Assembly: GCF_003687725.1 (NCBI RefSeq)
Contig: NZ_RDOJ01000013.1
Span: 16,542 to 80,541 of the forward strand
DNA: 64,000 nucleotides
Direction of reading: 5' to 3'
DNA from: Faecalibacter macacae
GTDB lineage: Bacteria > Bacteroidota > Bacteroidia > Flavobacteriales > Weeksellaceae
Positions 42,370 to 51,699 of the stretch are shown here, one piece after another. The stretch's first letter is position 1, and each line of letters starts with the position of its first letter. Position numbers and translations under genes: made by a program. A model generated the notes under the pieces. The model had not been told where the DNA came from. It saw only the letters and a program-made list of their open reading frames with translations, and ran no database searches.

Positions 42370-42783
42370 ATGGAACCACAAAGATTATTACATGCAATGA
42401 CAGCTAACGATAAATTTAGCGAATGGTTAGGTTTAGAAGTTCTTGAAGTAAGAGAAGGATACGCAAAATTACAAGCTAAAATTCGTCCAGAAATGATGAA
42501 TGGCGTTGGCTCAGTTCACGGAGGTGTAACTTTTTCAATGGCTGATTCTGCTTTTGCTTTTTCTTGTAATATGTACAATAATATTTCTGTAGCCTTAGAT
42601 GTTCATATTTCTTTTACGAAAGCTGGACGCGATGGAGATGTATTTACTATTGAATCTCAAGAAGTTTCTACAACTAAAAAAACAGGTATTTACGATATCA
42701 AAGTTACAAATCAAAACAACGAGTTAATTGCTTTATTTAAAGGAACTTGCTTTAGAACAGGTAAACCTTTGATTGAAGAATAA
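42370..42783 (+). CDS. paaI: Hotdog-fold thioesterase PaaI
   Basis: A 137-residue thioesterase with the conserved HGGVTFSMADSAFAFSCN region, where Asp acts, followed by VALDVHISFTKAGRDGD. PaaI removes CoA from stalled ring-hydroxylated phenylacetyl-CoA and thus protects the pathway. It stands 35 bp after the dehydrogenase gene. Confidence 0.9.
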   Translation: MEPQRLLHAMTANDKFSEWLGLEVLEVREGYAKLQAKIRPEMMNGVGSVHGGVTFSMADSAFAFSCNMYNNISVALDVHISFTKAGRDGDVFTIESQEVSTTKKTGIYDIKVTNQNNELIALFKGTCFRTGKPLIEE

Positions 42784-42802
42784 TTTTCAGTTAAATGTTA
42801 TG

Positions 42803-42850
42803 GGTTTTGAGTTCTGAGAATCAACTCAAAACTTAAAACTCAAAACTCAA
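42803..42850 (+). repeat. Hairpin and short tandem AAAACTC repeats before the thiolase gene
   Basis: GTTTTGAGTT and AACTCAAAAC form a 10-bp stem around CTGAGAATC, and the 3' arm continues as repeated ACTCAAAACT units. There is no T run, so it is not a terminator; it may set mRNA stability between paaI and paaJ. Confidence 0.5.
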
Positions 42851-42863
42851 AACTAAGTATAAA

Positions 42864-44069
42864 ATGAACCAAACATATATTATTGATGGAGTTAGAACTC
42901 CAATCGGAAAATTAAAAGGAGGATTATCAGCTGTTCGTCCAGATGATATGGGAGCTATGGTAATTGCAGAATTATTAAAGAGAAATCCATCAATCGATCC
43001 AGCTGTATTTTATGATGTAATCTTCGGAAATGCAAACCAAGCAGGTGAGGATAACCGTAACATTGCACGTATGTCGGCTTTATTATCTGGTTTACCATAC
43101 ACTGTGCCAGGTGAAACAGTAAACCGTTTATGTGCTTCTGGTTTATCTGCTGCAATTGCTGCTTCAAGAGCAATTCAGGTTGGTGATGCTCAATTAATGA
43201 TTTCTGGTGGAGCTGAATCGATGACTCGAGCGCCTTTGGTAGTTTCAAAATCGGCTTCTCCTTTTGGTGGTGATGCACAGATTTACGATTCAACTTTCGG
43301 TTGGCGTTTTATCAATCCAAAAATGAAAGAAATGTGGGGCGTTGATGGAATGGGAAATACAGCAGAAAACTTAGCGGAACGTGATAATATTTCACGTGAA
43401 GATCAAGATTTATTCGCTGTTTGGTCTCAACAAAAAACGGCAGCTGCTCAAGCAAATGGTCGTTTAGCAAAAGAAATTGTTGCAGTTGAAATTCCACAAC
43501 GTAAAGGAAATCCAATCATTTTTGATACTGATGAATTTCCTAAAAACGATACAACATTAGAAATTTTATCAAAATTACGTCCAGCATTTAAAGCAGATGG
43601 AACTGTTACTGCAGGTAATGCTTCAGGTTTAAATGATGGTGCGTCAGCAAATATCTTAGCTTCAGAACAAGCAATTAAAGATTTTGGATTAACGCCAATG
43701 GCAAGAATTGTTTCTTCTGGTGTTGCAGGTGTTGAGCCTCGTGTCATGGGAATCGGACCAGTTAATGCTTCTAAAATTGCTTTAGAAAAAGCTGGTTTAA
43801 CAATGAATGATATTGATGTGATTGAATTAAACGAAGCTTTTGCGGCTCAAGCTTTGGCTTGTACTCGTGCTTTTGGTTTAGCTGATAATGATCCTCGTAT
43901 TAATCCAAATGGTGGAGCGATTGCTTTAGGTCATCCACTTGGAATGTCAGGTTCTCGTATCTTAAATTCTGCAGCTTACGAATTACAAGCTACAGGAAAA
44001 CGTTATGCATTAGTAACAATGTGTATTGGTTTAGGACAAGGATACGCAGTAGTAATTGAAAGAGCATAA
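42864..44069 (+). CDS. paaJ: 3-oxoadipyl-CoA thiolase
   Basis: A 401-residue thiolase. The nucleophile is Cys90 in NRLCASGLSAA; GHPLGMSGSR has the active His; CIGLGQGYAVV near the end has the second Cys. It splits 3-oxoadipyl-CoA into succinyl-CoA and acetyl-CoA, the last step. Length and motifs match the PaaJ/PcaF group. Confidence 0.9.
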   Translation: MNQTYIIDGVRTPIGKLKGGLSAVRPDDMGAMVIAELLKRNPSIDPAVFYDVIFGNANQAGEDNRNIARMSALLSGLPYTVPGETVNRLCASGLSAAIAASRAIQVGDAQLMISGGAESMTRAPLVVSKSASPFGGDAQIYDSTFGWRFINPKMKEMWGVDGMGNTAENLAERDNISREDQDLFAVWSQQKTAAAQANGRLAKEIVAVEIPQRKGNPIIFDTDEFPKNDTTLEILSKLRPAFKADGTVTAGNASGLNDGASANILASEQAIKDFGLTPMARIVSSGVAGVEPRVMGIGPVNASKIALEKAGLTMNDIDVIELNEAFAAQALACTRAFGLADNDPRINPNGGAIALGHPLGMSGSRILNSAAYELQATGKRYALVTMCIGLGQGYAVVIERA

Positions 44070-44110
44070 AATTGATGTTAGTATTGAGAGGTTAGATTTT
44101 AGAGTCTAAT

Positions 44111-44175
44111 GTCATCCAGAATTTATTTCAGGATCTCATAAACTTGATGTGATGATGAAACAAGTTCAACATGAC
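44111..44175 (+). repeat. Dispersed intergenic element, copy 1 (65 bp)
   Basis: It begins GTCATCCAGAATTTATTTCA and ends GTTCAACATGAC, so GTCAT and ATGAC form its inverted ends. A second element of similar type lies on the other side of paaY. Similar TCATCCTGAA...TTTCAGGATC sequences are common as dispersed elements in Bacteroidota spacers (from memory). Confidence 0.5.
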
Positions 44176-44223
44176 TTTTAGAATTCCTCAAATCTCAATA
44201 CTAATTTCTCAAATTTAAAGAAT

Positions 44224-44817
44224 ATGATTTACGAATTTAAAGGTTATAAACCAGTAGTTCATCCAACCGCTTTTATTCATCCACAAGCAGTTGTTACAGG
44301 AAATGTGATTATCGGTAAAGATGTTTACATCGGACCTGGATGTGCTTTACGTGGTGATTGGGGACAAATCATAATTGAAGATAATTGTAATGTACAAGAA
44401 AATTGTACCATTCATATGTTTCCAGGAACGACGGTTCGTTTAAAAGAAAAAGCGCATATTGGTCACGGAGCAATTATTCATGGAGCTACAATTGGTCGCA
44501 ATTGCATGGTCGGAATGAATGCTGTTGTAATGGATAATGTAATTATTGAGGACGAATGTATAGTAGGTGCTTTGGCTTTTGTAAAAGCAGATACACATAT
44601 TCCAACTCGTAGCGTTGTCGTTGGTAATCCTGCAAAAATCGTAAAACAAGTATCAGATCAAATGATCGAATGGAAGGATCAAGGAACACAACAATATATG
44701 CAATTGCCAAGCGATTGCCATGATAGTTTAAAACCTTGTGAACCATTAACTGAAGTTCCGGATTATTATTACGAGTCGATGGCGAATAACTATAAGACTT
44801 GGAACGAAACGAAATAA
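44224..44817 (+). CDS. paaY: Gamma-carbonic-anhydrase-like hexapeptide thioesterase PaaY
   Basis: A 197-residue left-handed beta-helix protein with hexapeptide repeats (VVTGNVIIGKDVYIGPGCAL, AHIGHGAIIHGATIGRNCMVG). The His residues in IHMFPG and GHGAIIHG can bind metal. PaaY hydrolyses toxic CoA dead-end products of the pathway. The gene is flanked by two copies of an intergenic element, at 44111 and 44849. Confidence 0.9.
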   Translation: MIYEFKGYKPVVHPTAFIHPQAVVTGNVIIGKDVYIGPGCALRGDWGQIIIEDNCNVQENCTIHMFPGTTVRLKEKAHIGHGAIIHGATIGRNCMVGMNAVVMDNVIIEDECIVGALAFVKADTHIPTRSVVVGNPAKIVKQVSDQMIEWKDQGTQQYMQLPSDCHDSLKPCEPLTEVPDYYYESMANNYKTWNETK

Positions 44818-44848
44818 ACGTATTACGTTGTAGGTTTTAATTAGTACA

Positions 44849-44912
44849 TCATCCTGAACTTGTTTCAGGATCACATCAATAGAGTGAGATTCTGAGATAA
44901 ACTCAGAATGAC
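44849..44912 (+). repeat. Dispersed intergenic element, copy 2 (about 64 bp)
   Basis: It begins TCATCCTGAACTTGTTTCAG and ends ACTCAGAATGAC. It resembles copy 1 in its start and inverted TCAT/ATGA ends; the inside has a second hairpin, ATTCTGAG / CTCAGAAT. It lies between paaY and paaZ. Confidence 0.5.
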
Positions 44913-44972
44913 AAAAACTAATAACTTACTACTTATAACATAAAACTTTAAAAAACACAAACAACATAAAAA

Positions 44973-47024
44973 ATGGCTAAACAATTAGGAAATTATGCTT
45001 TAGGACAATGGACTAACGGTTCGTCTGAAGGGCAAATGTTATATAACGCGATTACGGGTGACGAAATTGCAACTGCATCATCAGCTGGTTTAGACTTTGG
45101 CGCGATGATGGATTATGCACGTACAGTTGGAGGTCCAACTTTACGTAAAATGACTTTCCAAGAAAGAGGATTAATGTTGAAAAAATTAGCATTATATTTA
45201 ATGGAAAGAAAAGAAGAATTCTACACAGTTTCTTGGGCAACTGGAGCAACACGTGCAGATTCATGGGTTGATATCGAAGGAGGAATTGGTAACTTATTTG
45301 CAAATGCATCGTTACGTCGTCAGTTCGGAGATCAACCATATTACGTTGAAGGAGAAACACACAAAATCTCTAAAAACGGAACATTCTTAGGAACACATAT
45401 TTTAACACCAAAACGTGGTGTTGCTATTCATATCAATGCATTTAACTTCCCAGTTTGGGGAATGTTAGAAAAAATTGCAGTTAACTTTTTAGCGGGAGTT
45501 CCTGCAATTGTTAAACCTGCAACAATCACATCTTTCTTAACTGAAACAGTTGTTCGTGCGATTATCGAATCAGGTATTTTACCAGAAGGAGCATTACAAT
45601 TGATTTCAGGTTCAGCAAACGGAATCTTAGATTATGTAGAATCTGAAGATGTTGTAACATTTACAGGTTCAGCTTCAACAGGACAAATGTTAAAATCTCA
45701 TCCAAGAATTGCTTCCGAAGGAGTTCCATTTAACTTGGAAGCAGATTCATTAAATGCTTGTGTATTAGGTGAAGATGTACAAGTTGGTTCTCCAGAATTT
45801 GATATTTTTATCAAAGAGGTTACACGTGAGATGACGACTAAAGCGGGTCAGAAATGTACTGCAGTACGTCGTGCATTAGTTCCTTCTCATTTAGTAGAAG
45901 ATGTTCAAATTGCTTTAGGACAGCGTTTAGCTACAACTACAATTGGAGATCCAAATGTAGAAGGTGTTCGAATGGGAGCTTTAGCTGGTGCAGCACAAGT
46001 AAAAGAAGTGCGTGAGAAAGTTGAAGAATTAGCTAAATCGCAAGAAATCATTTTCGGAAACTTAGATAATTTCGAAGTAAAAGGTGCGGATAAAAACAAA
46101 GGTTCTTTCATTTCTCCAATTTTATTCTTAAACAACGATCCATTCAATAAAACGGATGTTCATAACATCGAAGCATTTGGACCAGTTTCTACAATTATTC
46201 CTTACAACGGAACGGCAGAAGCGGTTGAATTAGTTCGTATGGGTAAAGGATCTTTAGTTTGTTCTATCGTAACAGCAGATAATGATGTAGCGACAGAATT
46301 CGTATTAAACGCAGGTTCATTACACGGACGTATCGTAATTTTAGATGCAGAGTGTATTAAAGAATCTACAGGACACGGTTCACCATTACCATTATTAGTT
46401 CACGGTGGTCCAGGTCGTGCCGGAGGTGGAGAAGAAATGGGAGGTAAACGAGGTGTATTACACTATATGCAACGTACAGCTTTACAAGGTTCGCCAAATA
46501 AATTAACAGCTGTTACTCAACAATATCAATACGGTGCAGATTACATTGAAGAAGATAAACATCCATTCGCAAAACACTTCGAAGAAGTAAAAATTGGTGA
46601 TACGTTAATTACAGCGAAACATACAATTCAACAATCAGATATCAATGCTTTTGCGGCTTTATCTGGAGATAATTTCTATGCTCACGTTGATGCAACTTCA
46701 TTAGAAGGAACAATTTTCGAAAGAAACGTTGCACACGGATATTATTTATTATCAAAAGCTGCAGGATTATTCGTTTTAGCGAAAAAAGGACCTGTTTTAT
46801 TAAACTACGGTTTAGATGAATGTCGTTTCGTTAAACCAGTTTATCCAGGTTCTACAATTGGAGTTCGTTTTACTTGTAAAGAGAAAATCGATCAAGAGAA
46901 AAAAGACGAAAACGATATCGCAAAAGGTATTGTTCGTTGGTTAGTAGATATCTACGATGAAACTGGAGAAACAGTTGGTATTGCAACAATTTTAACAATG
47001 GTTAAAAAATTAAATCAAGACTAA
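44973..47024 (+). CDS. paaZ: Oxepin-CoA hydrolase / semialdehyde dehydrogenase fusion
   Basis: A 683-residue fusion. The N-terminal aldehyde dehydrogenase part (about 1-520) has catalytic Cys in KAGQKCTAVRRAL and the VTFTGSASTGQ motif; the C-terminal MaoC hydratase part (about 540-680) has DINAFAALSGDNFYAHVDA. It opens oxepin-CoA and oxidises the aldehyde product. Both domains look intact and the length is normal for PaaZ. Confidence 0.94.
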   Translation: MAKQLGNYALGQWTNGSSEGQMLYNAITGDEIATASSAGLDFGAMMDYARTVGGPTLRKMTFQERGLMLKKLALYLMERKEEFYTVSWATGATRADSWVDIEGGIGNLFANASLRRQFGDQPYYVEGETHKISKNGTFLGTHILTPKRGVAIHINAFNFPVWGMLEKIAVNFLAGVPAIVKPATITSFLTETVVRAIIESGILPEGALQLISGSANGILDYVESEDVVTFTGSASTGQMLKSHPRIASEGVPFNLEADSLNACVLGEDVQVGSPEFDIFIKEVTREMTTKAGQKCTAVRRALVPSHLVEDVQIALGQRLATTTIGDPNVEGVRMGALAGAAQVKEVREKVEELAKSQEIIFGNLDNFEVKGADKNKGSFISPILFLNNDPFNKTDVHNIEAFGPVSTIIPYNGTAEAVELVRMGKGSLVCSIVTADNDVATEFVLNAGSLHGRIVILDAECIKESTGHGSPLPLLVHGGPGRAGGGEEMGGKRGVLHYMQRTALQGSPNKLTAVTQQYQYGADYIEEDKHPFAKHFEEVKIGDTLITAKHTIQQSDINAFAALSGDNFYAHVDATSLEGTIFERNVAHGYYLLSKAAGLFVLAKKGPVLLNYGLDECRFVKPVYPGSTIGVRFTCKEKIDQEKKDENDIAKGIVRWLVDIYDETGETVGIATILTMVKKLNQD

Positions 47025-47040
47025 TTTTATTAATTATTTA

Positions 47041-47086
47041 ATGTGATAATTCGTTAATTAGCTAATTAATTATCAAATTATCACAT
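47041..47086 (+). repeat. Long AT-rich hairpin before the last paa gene
   Basis: TGTGATAAT (47042-47050) pairs with ATTATCACA (47077-47085), and between them TTAATTAGCTAATTAA (47054-47069) is a perfect 16-bp palindrome. It has no T run. It may be an mRNA-processing or protein-binding site; there is no direct proof. Confidence 0.45.
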
Positions 47087-47108
47087 TGTCACATTAACAA
47101 ATTATATA

Positions 47109-47864
47109 ATGGAAGCTTACGTAAAATCAGATATAGTAAACGGAATTGGTACAATTGAATTTTACCACTATCAAAGTAATTCAATGCCAGGTTCTCAATT
47201 AAGAAATTTAGCTACTGAAATTGAAAAATTAGGTAATAATGATGATGTTAAAGTTATCGTTTTAAAAAGTGCTGGTGATAGAACATTTTGTGCTGGTGCA
47301 TCTTTTGACGAATTAATTTCAATCAAAGATCGTGAAACCGGATTAGAATTCTTTTCAGGATTTGCACATGTAATCAATGCAATCCGTAAAGCACCAAAAT
47401 TTGTTTTAGCTCGTATTCAAGGTAGAGCAGTTGGAGGTGGAGTTGGAATTGCTTCTGCCGCAGATTATACTTTTGCAACAGAGTTTGCAGCAGTAAAATT
47501 ATCTGAATTAGCTGTAGGTATCGGACCATTTGTTGTTGGACCAGCAGTAGAGCGTAAAGTTGGAACTTCTGCTTTTACACATATGGCAATTAATGCAACA
47601 GAATTCCAGTCTGCACAATGGGCGAAAGAAAAAGGTTTATATGCTGAAGTATTTGCTACTGCAGAAGAAATGGATGCATCTATTGCAACATTAGCAGGAA
47701 AATTAGCATCATCAAACCCAGAAGCAATGAAACATTTGAAACGTGTTGCTTGGGAAGGTACTGAAAATTGGGATGAATTATTAATTGAAAGAGCTAAAAT
47801 CTCTGGAGAATTAGTTTTATCTGAATTTACAATCAAAGCAATTAATCAATTCAAATCGAAATAA
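47109..47864 (+). CDS. paaF: Enoyl-CoA hydratase, probable 2,3-dehydroadipyl-CoA hydratase
   Basis: A 251-residue crotonase-fold enzyme. The oxyanion motifs are FCAGASFDELISI and GRAVGGGVGIASAADYTFAT. It is the second such enzyme in the cluster and completes the set, so it is likely PaaF, which adds water to 2,3-dehydroadipyl-CoA. Assignment between PaaF and PaaG is by length and position; it could be exchanged with the gene at 40388. It ends the operon. Confidence 0.75.
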   Translation: MEAYVKSDIVNGIGTIEFYHYQSNSMPGSQLRNLATEIEKLGNNDDVKVIVLKSAGDRTFCAGASFDELISIKDRETGLEFFSGFAHVINAIRKAPKFVLARIQGRAVGGGVGIASAADYTFATEFAAVKLSELAVGIGPFVVGPAVERKVGTSAFTHMAINATEFQSAQWAKEKGLYAEVFATAEEMDASIATLAGKLASSNPEAMKHLKRVAWEGTENWDELLIERAKISGELVLSEFTIKAINQFKSK

Positions 47865-47903
47865 GATTTTTCAAATTTATTGATGTATTATTTATTATGA
47901 GTT

Positions 47904-47924
47904 AAGCCACCTTTTAGGTGGCTT
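47904..47924 (+). terminator. Terminator of the paa operon
   Basis: AAGCCACCT / AGGTGGCTT with loop TTT, 9 bp, then a T run. Confidence 0.88.
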
Positions 47925-47927
47925 TTT

Positions 47928-48824
47928 TTATAATTTAAAATAGGAATCGTGAAAATGTTTATTTGGTTTGAAATAGATGGTTTTAAAATCAGGAGAGAAT
48001 ATCCAATTGAAGCGTTTAATTAAATCTCCACCAAAAATATTGGTACGTTGAATTTTAATCTGACTATCAAAAAATGAAATAGGAATAGTGTTTAGACTTT
48101 GATTTTGAAGATTCAATTGTTCTAAAATTCCAGTTTTGGAAATAATTTTATTTCCAGCTGCATCACTAAATTGAGTTTGTCCGGTTGGATTAATTTTTTC
48201 TAATAAATGGTTGTTTTTGACATATTCATCTGAAAAAACAATTGCGCCAGAATATCCTGTATGAAACATAAATTCAGTTTCAATAGAATCTTTATCAATT
48301 ATAGGAAAAGCATTAAAATATAAGGTGTGATTTGAATATCTTGATTCAAGTTTACCAAAAGATTGAGCGTAATTTGGTAAAACATCATAAACCTTTAATT
48401 TATTTGATTCAAAATCAATTTCAATGAACTTATTTTGAAAGAATTTTAATCCAATTTTTCCATCAGTTTCATATCCAGATTGTTTATCAATTAGAATAGG
48501 AATAGCTTTATAATGTTGGTTACCTAATGAGACCGAATTGTTTTTACTCATTAATTGATCTGAATTACCAGCCCAAGATGTCACATCCTGAATGGTATCA
48601 TTAATTTGCATTGATTTTAGTTTTGGCAAAGATTTTTCGATCATCGAAATGTAATCAGAACCAGTATGAAACATTAGTTGAACTGAATCTGTTTCATTTA
48701 AAATAACAGGCACAACAATGTTGTTGTATTGTGTTAAACGAAACGGAATTTCGTTATTCGTATTTTGTGCATGAACTAAATTAAAGGTGATAAATAAGTA
48801 TAAAAAAAGGGAAATCTTTTTCAT
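47928..48824 (-). CDS. Retropepsin-like secreted protein with HTG in place of both DTG motifs
   Basis: A 298-residue protein with signal peptide (1-19, cut after VHAQ). Two halves resemble the aspartyl-protease fold found in many Bacteroidota proteins: the first motif is MFHTGSDYIS (His53) and the second is MFHTGYSGAIV (His188). Where an active protease has Asp-Thr-Gly, both have His-Thr-Gly. So it is either a non-proteolytic binding protein or has another, perhaps metal-based, activity. It is a single minus-strand gene. Confidence 0.65.
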   Translation of the reverse strand: MKKISLFLYLFITFNLVHAQNTNNEIPFRLTQYNNIVVPVILNETDSVQLMFHTGSDYISMIEKSLPKLKSMQINDTIQDVTSWAGNSDQLMSKNNSVSLGNQHYKAIPILIDKQSGYETDGKIGLKFFQNKFIEIDFESNKLKVYDVLPNYAQSFGKLESRYSNHTLYFNAFPIIDKDSIETEFMFHTGYSGAIVFSDEYVKNNHLLEKINPTGQTQFSDAAGNKIISKTGILEQLNLQNQSLNTIPISFFDSQIKIQRTNIFGGDLIKRFNWIFSPDFKTIYFKPNKHFHDSYFKL

Positions 48825-48867
48825 AGAATTGATTTCCCTAAATGTACAATTATTTGATATTTATATT

Positions 48868-49638
48868 TTACAATAATCTTTTAAAGTTTTTGTTTTGATA
48901 TAAATCTTCAAAAATTTCATTTGTTAATTCGTTAACTTTTGCTTGCACTTTATTTCCGCTGCTTAGTCGATGTATTCCTAATGATGTTATATGATTGTAA
49001 TCGGCTAATTTTGGTGTTAAAAATACATTTAAGGCTATTTCTACTGTATCTAATAAAGTTCTGATTTCGTGATCATCTTCAATTAATGGCACAAATACAC
49101 CATCAGCACCAGCTTCTTCATATACTTGTGCACGATTCAATGTTTCATTAAATGCTTCTGGATGTTTTGTTGTATATGTATCAATTCTTGCGTTTATGAA
49201 AATATCTTTATCCTTAGATTTTAAATAATCTTTAATCGATTTAATTTTTTTCTCTAAAACAGTAACATCGGCTAATTTTCTTGCATTACCATTAGTAATA
49301 CCGTCTTCTAAATTAATTCCACAAATACCAATATCAACTAATCGTTCAACATAATGATTTAGAATATCTGTGTTATCCGTATAACCTGCTTCAATATCAA
49401 CCGATACATGAAGTGGAGTAGATGCTTTTATTCTTTTACTAATAAAATAAATCTCATCAAAACTCATATTTTGACCATCTTCATATCCAAGCATATCAGC
49501 TACCGGATGACTTGATATATTTATTGCAGTGTATCCAGCATTTTCACAAGCTTTTGTACTTATTGCATCCCAAACATTTCCGATTATTAGTGGTTGATCT
49601 GAATAATGTAATTTTTTAAATTCTTCGTAATGATTCAT
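48868..49638 (-). CDS. PEP mutase / isocitrate lyase superfamily enzyme
   Basis: A 256-residue enzyme. It has NVWDAISTKACENAGYTAINISSHPVADMLGY at the start, the Mg-binding SVDIEAGYTDN (about residue 80) and INLEDGITNGN. The protein fits the small-type isocitrate lyase/phosphonomutase group, in which C-C or C-P bonds beside a carboxylate are cut. The exact substrate cannot be read from sequence; oxaloacetate or 2-methylisocitrate types are possible. Confidence 0.8.
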   Translation of the reverse strand: MNHYEEFKKLHYSDQPLIIGNVWDAISTKACENAGYTAINISSHPVADMLGYEDGQNMSFDEIYFISKRIKASTPLHVSVDIEAGYTDNTDILNHYVERLVDIGICGINLEDGITNGNARKLADVTVLEKKIKSIKDYLKSKDKDIFINARIDTYTTKHPEAFNETLNRAQVYEEAGADGVFVPLIEDDHEIRTLLDTVEIALNVFLTPKLADYNHITSLGIHRLSSGNKVQAKVNELTNEIFEDLYQNKNFKRLL

Positions 49639-49790
49639 AGTTAAGGTTTTGAATAATGTTACACAACAAATATTATGCTAATATTACTTCTATATATCAA
49701 TAACATATTCTATAGTATTAATAGACTAATATGTGATTAAAATAGAATATAAAAAGAAAGAGGAGAAAGATTTGACTGATTTATAAAAAA

Positions 49791-49819
49791 AAAAATCGAA
49801 CATTAACTGCTCGATTTTT
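49791..49819 (-). terminator. Terminator overlapping the miaA stop
   Basis: AAAAATCGA / TCGATTTTT stem of 9 bp with an 11-nt loop that contains the miaA stop codon; a long T run follows on the minus strand. Confidence 0.75.
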
Positions 49820-50726
49820 GTGATTCAATATGTTGTATAATATTTTTATGATCAAGAGGAGAGAACCATTTTACTTGTTCATCTTTTTTAAACCATGTCA
49901 TTTGACGTTTAGCAAATCGGCGTGTATTCTTTTTAATTTCTTCTATAGCAAATTCTTGAGTAAAATTGTCATCAAAAAACTCAAATAATTCACGGTATCC
50001 AACAGTTTGTAGAGCGTTTAATTCTTTTAAAGGATATAATTGTTTTGATTCATCTAGCAAACCTTCGTTTATCATTATATCTACACGTCTATTAATACGA
50101 TCGTACATTTCTTCTCGAGGTAATTCTAATCCAATTTTAACAATGTTAAAAGGTCGGGGATTTGTGTTTTGATTTCTAAAAGATGAAAAAGGTTTTCCTG
50201 TGCCACGGATTATTTCAAGAGCACGAGTTACACGTTGTTTATTTTGAATATCGACTTCGTTAAAGTAGGCTAAATCTTTATTTTTTAGTTCTTCTTGTAA
50301 TTTTTCAATTCCAAATTCTTCTAATTCTTTATTTAATGTTTCACGAATAGATGGGTCAACATCCGGAAATTGATCAAAACCAACAGTAATTGCTTTTTCG
50401 TATAAACCAGATCCACCAACCATTACGCAAACATCGTTTGTTTGGAAGTAATTATCTAAGAATTTTAAACCATCACGTTCAAAATCACCAACTGAATATA
50501 TTTCATGTATAGAAATATTCTGAATAAAATGATGTTTAACTTCAGCCAATTCATCATCCGAAGGTACAGCCGTACCAATTTTCATTTCTTTAAAAAATTG
50601 GCGACTATCGCACGAAATAATTTCACAATTAAAGTGTTTAGCAACCTGTATTGCTAAATTAGTTTTCCCAATAGCTGTAGGACCTACAATGCTAATTAAT
50701 GTTTTTGGATGTGATAAATTTTGCAT
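49803..50726 (-). CDS. miaA: tRNA dimethylallyltransferase
   Basis: A 307-residue enzyme that adds a dimethylallyl group to A37 of tRNAs reading UNN codons. P-loop GPTAIGKTNLAIQ at 14-21; SCDSRQFFKEMKIGTA and VMVGGSGLYEKAI are the conserved substrate parts; and QKRVTRALEI and FAKRQMTWFKK come later. Length is normal. It is a single gene, separated from the DUF1232 gene upstream by a terminator. Confidence 0.93.
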   Translation of the reverse strand: MQNLSHPKTLISIVGPTAIGKTNLAIQVAKHFNCEIISCDSRQFFKEMKIGTAVPSDDELAEVKHHFIQNISIHEIYSVGDFERDGLKFLDNYFQTNDVCVMVGGSGLYEKAITVGFDQFPDVDPSIRETLNKELEEFGIEKLQEELKNKDLAYFNEVDIQNKQRVTRALEIIRGTGKPFSSFRNQNTNPRPFNIVKIGLELPREEMYDRINRRVDIMINEGLLDESKQLYPLKELNALQTVGYRELFEFFDDNFTQEFAIEEIKKNTRRFAKRQMTWFKKDEQVKWFSPLDHKNIIQHIESQKSSS

Positions 50727-50799
50727 CTTCTTATTTCAACCTTCGTTTAATTCGGGTGCAAGATAGTTTGTATTTTTAGGATAGAAAAATTCGATAAAA

Positions 50800-50826
50800 A
50801 AAGTCCGATCAATTTGACCGAACTTT
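50800..50826 (-). terminator. Terminator of the DUF1232 gene
   Basis: An 11-bp stem with two G-U pairs (AAAGTTCGGTC / GATCGGACTTT, minus strand) followed by T residues. Confidence 0.75.
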
Positions 50827-50840
50827 AAATTTAGAATTTA

Positions 50841-51200
50841 TTATTTTATGATTTTTGCATCTTCTACGTTATCATATTTAGTGTAGTTTGTTTCCCACTG
50901 CATAAAATTGATTACTTCTTTGTTAAAGTATTTCATTCCGAACATTAAAATACCAAAATCATCAATTAAACCAAACGGACCAAATAACGCTTCTGGGATA
51001 ATATCGATAGGAGATACAATATATACTACCGCTAAAAATCCGAATACAAGATTTGATAATTCAGGTTTGTACTGTTTTTTTCTGAAAGCGGCAATCATTC
51101 TGAAAAAAGCTTTTACTTTATCAAAGAAAGATTTGTCTTGTTGTGCTTTCATCGCAGCAGCACCTGCTACTTTAAAAAACTTAGATTTGTTCATTTTCAA
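50841..51200 (-). CDS. DUF1232 (YkvA-like) membrane protein
   Basis: A 119-residue protein. The central hydrophobic segment LSNLVFGFLAVVYIVSPIDIIPEALFGPFGLIDDFGILMFG contains the DUF1232 signature (YIVSPIDIIPE and GLIDDFGIL). Members are small membrane proteins of unknown function. Residues 1-40 are basic. It is a single minus-strand gene with its own terminator. Confidence 0.85.
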   Translation of the reverse strand: MKMNKSKFFKVAGAAAMKAQQDKSFFDKVKAFFRMIAAFRKKQYKPELSNLVFGFLAVVYIVSPIDIIPEALFGPFGLIDDFGILMFGMKYFNKEVINFMQWETNYTKYDNVEDAKIIK

Positions 51201-51294
51201 TATTTAAAATTTTGATTAACGTACTATGTAATACAAAGTATATGCCAAAACAATAAATATAGATTTAATTATCAATTATTGAATTCGCTATGAA

Positions 51295-51642
51295 TTAATC
51301 TTCAGTCACTAATTCTTCTTCTTCAAATTCTCCATTTTCATTTTTTCCAAATGCAGAACCATAAGGAGCCTCTAAAAATGGGATAATACTTTTATCATAA
51401 TGAGCAATTGTGTTTACATTCATTATTTCGATGTTTGTTTCATTATCTAAATATTCCTCATCTTCATCACCTGCAAAAAAACGCCAACCACTGTCTTGTT
51501 TATTGTCAGGTTCTTCACGATACATGTAGTTTATTGATTGTCCATCAACTAAAATTCTGTCAGTTACTAATCCATAACCCATAGGTTTTGTAATAATTTC
51601 ACTAACCTCATCCATACTTTTAGTAAAAATTTTATCTGTCAT
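51295..51642 (-). CDS. DUF2185 (immunity-protein-like) protein
   Basis: A 115-residue acidic protein. It has the DUF2185 pattern: MYREEPDNKQDSGWRFFAGDEDEEYLDNE, then NTIAHYDKSIIPFLEAPYGSAF. Related proteins are listed as possible immunity proteins of polymorphic toxins, but here no toxin gene is near. It is soluble and stands alone. Confidence 0.8.
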   Translation of the reverse strand: MTDKIFTKSMDEVSEIITKPMGYGLVTDRILVDGQSINYMYREEPDNKQDSGWRFFAGDEDEEYLDNETNIEIMNVNTIAHYDKSIIPFLEAPYGSAFGKNENGEFEEEELVTED

Positions 51643-51699
51643 AATCGTTTATTCGTTTTAATGTACAAAGATTGTTATTATTTTATGATGAAACGAATT

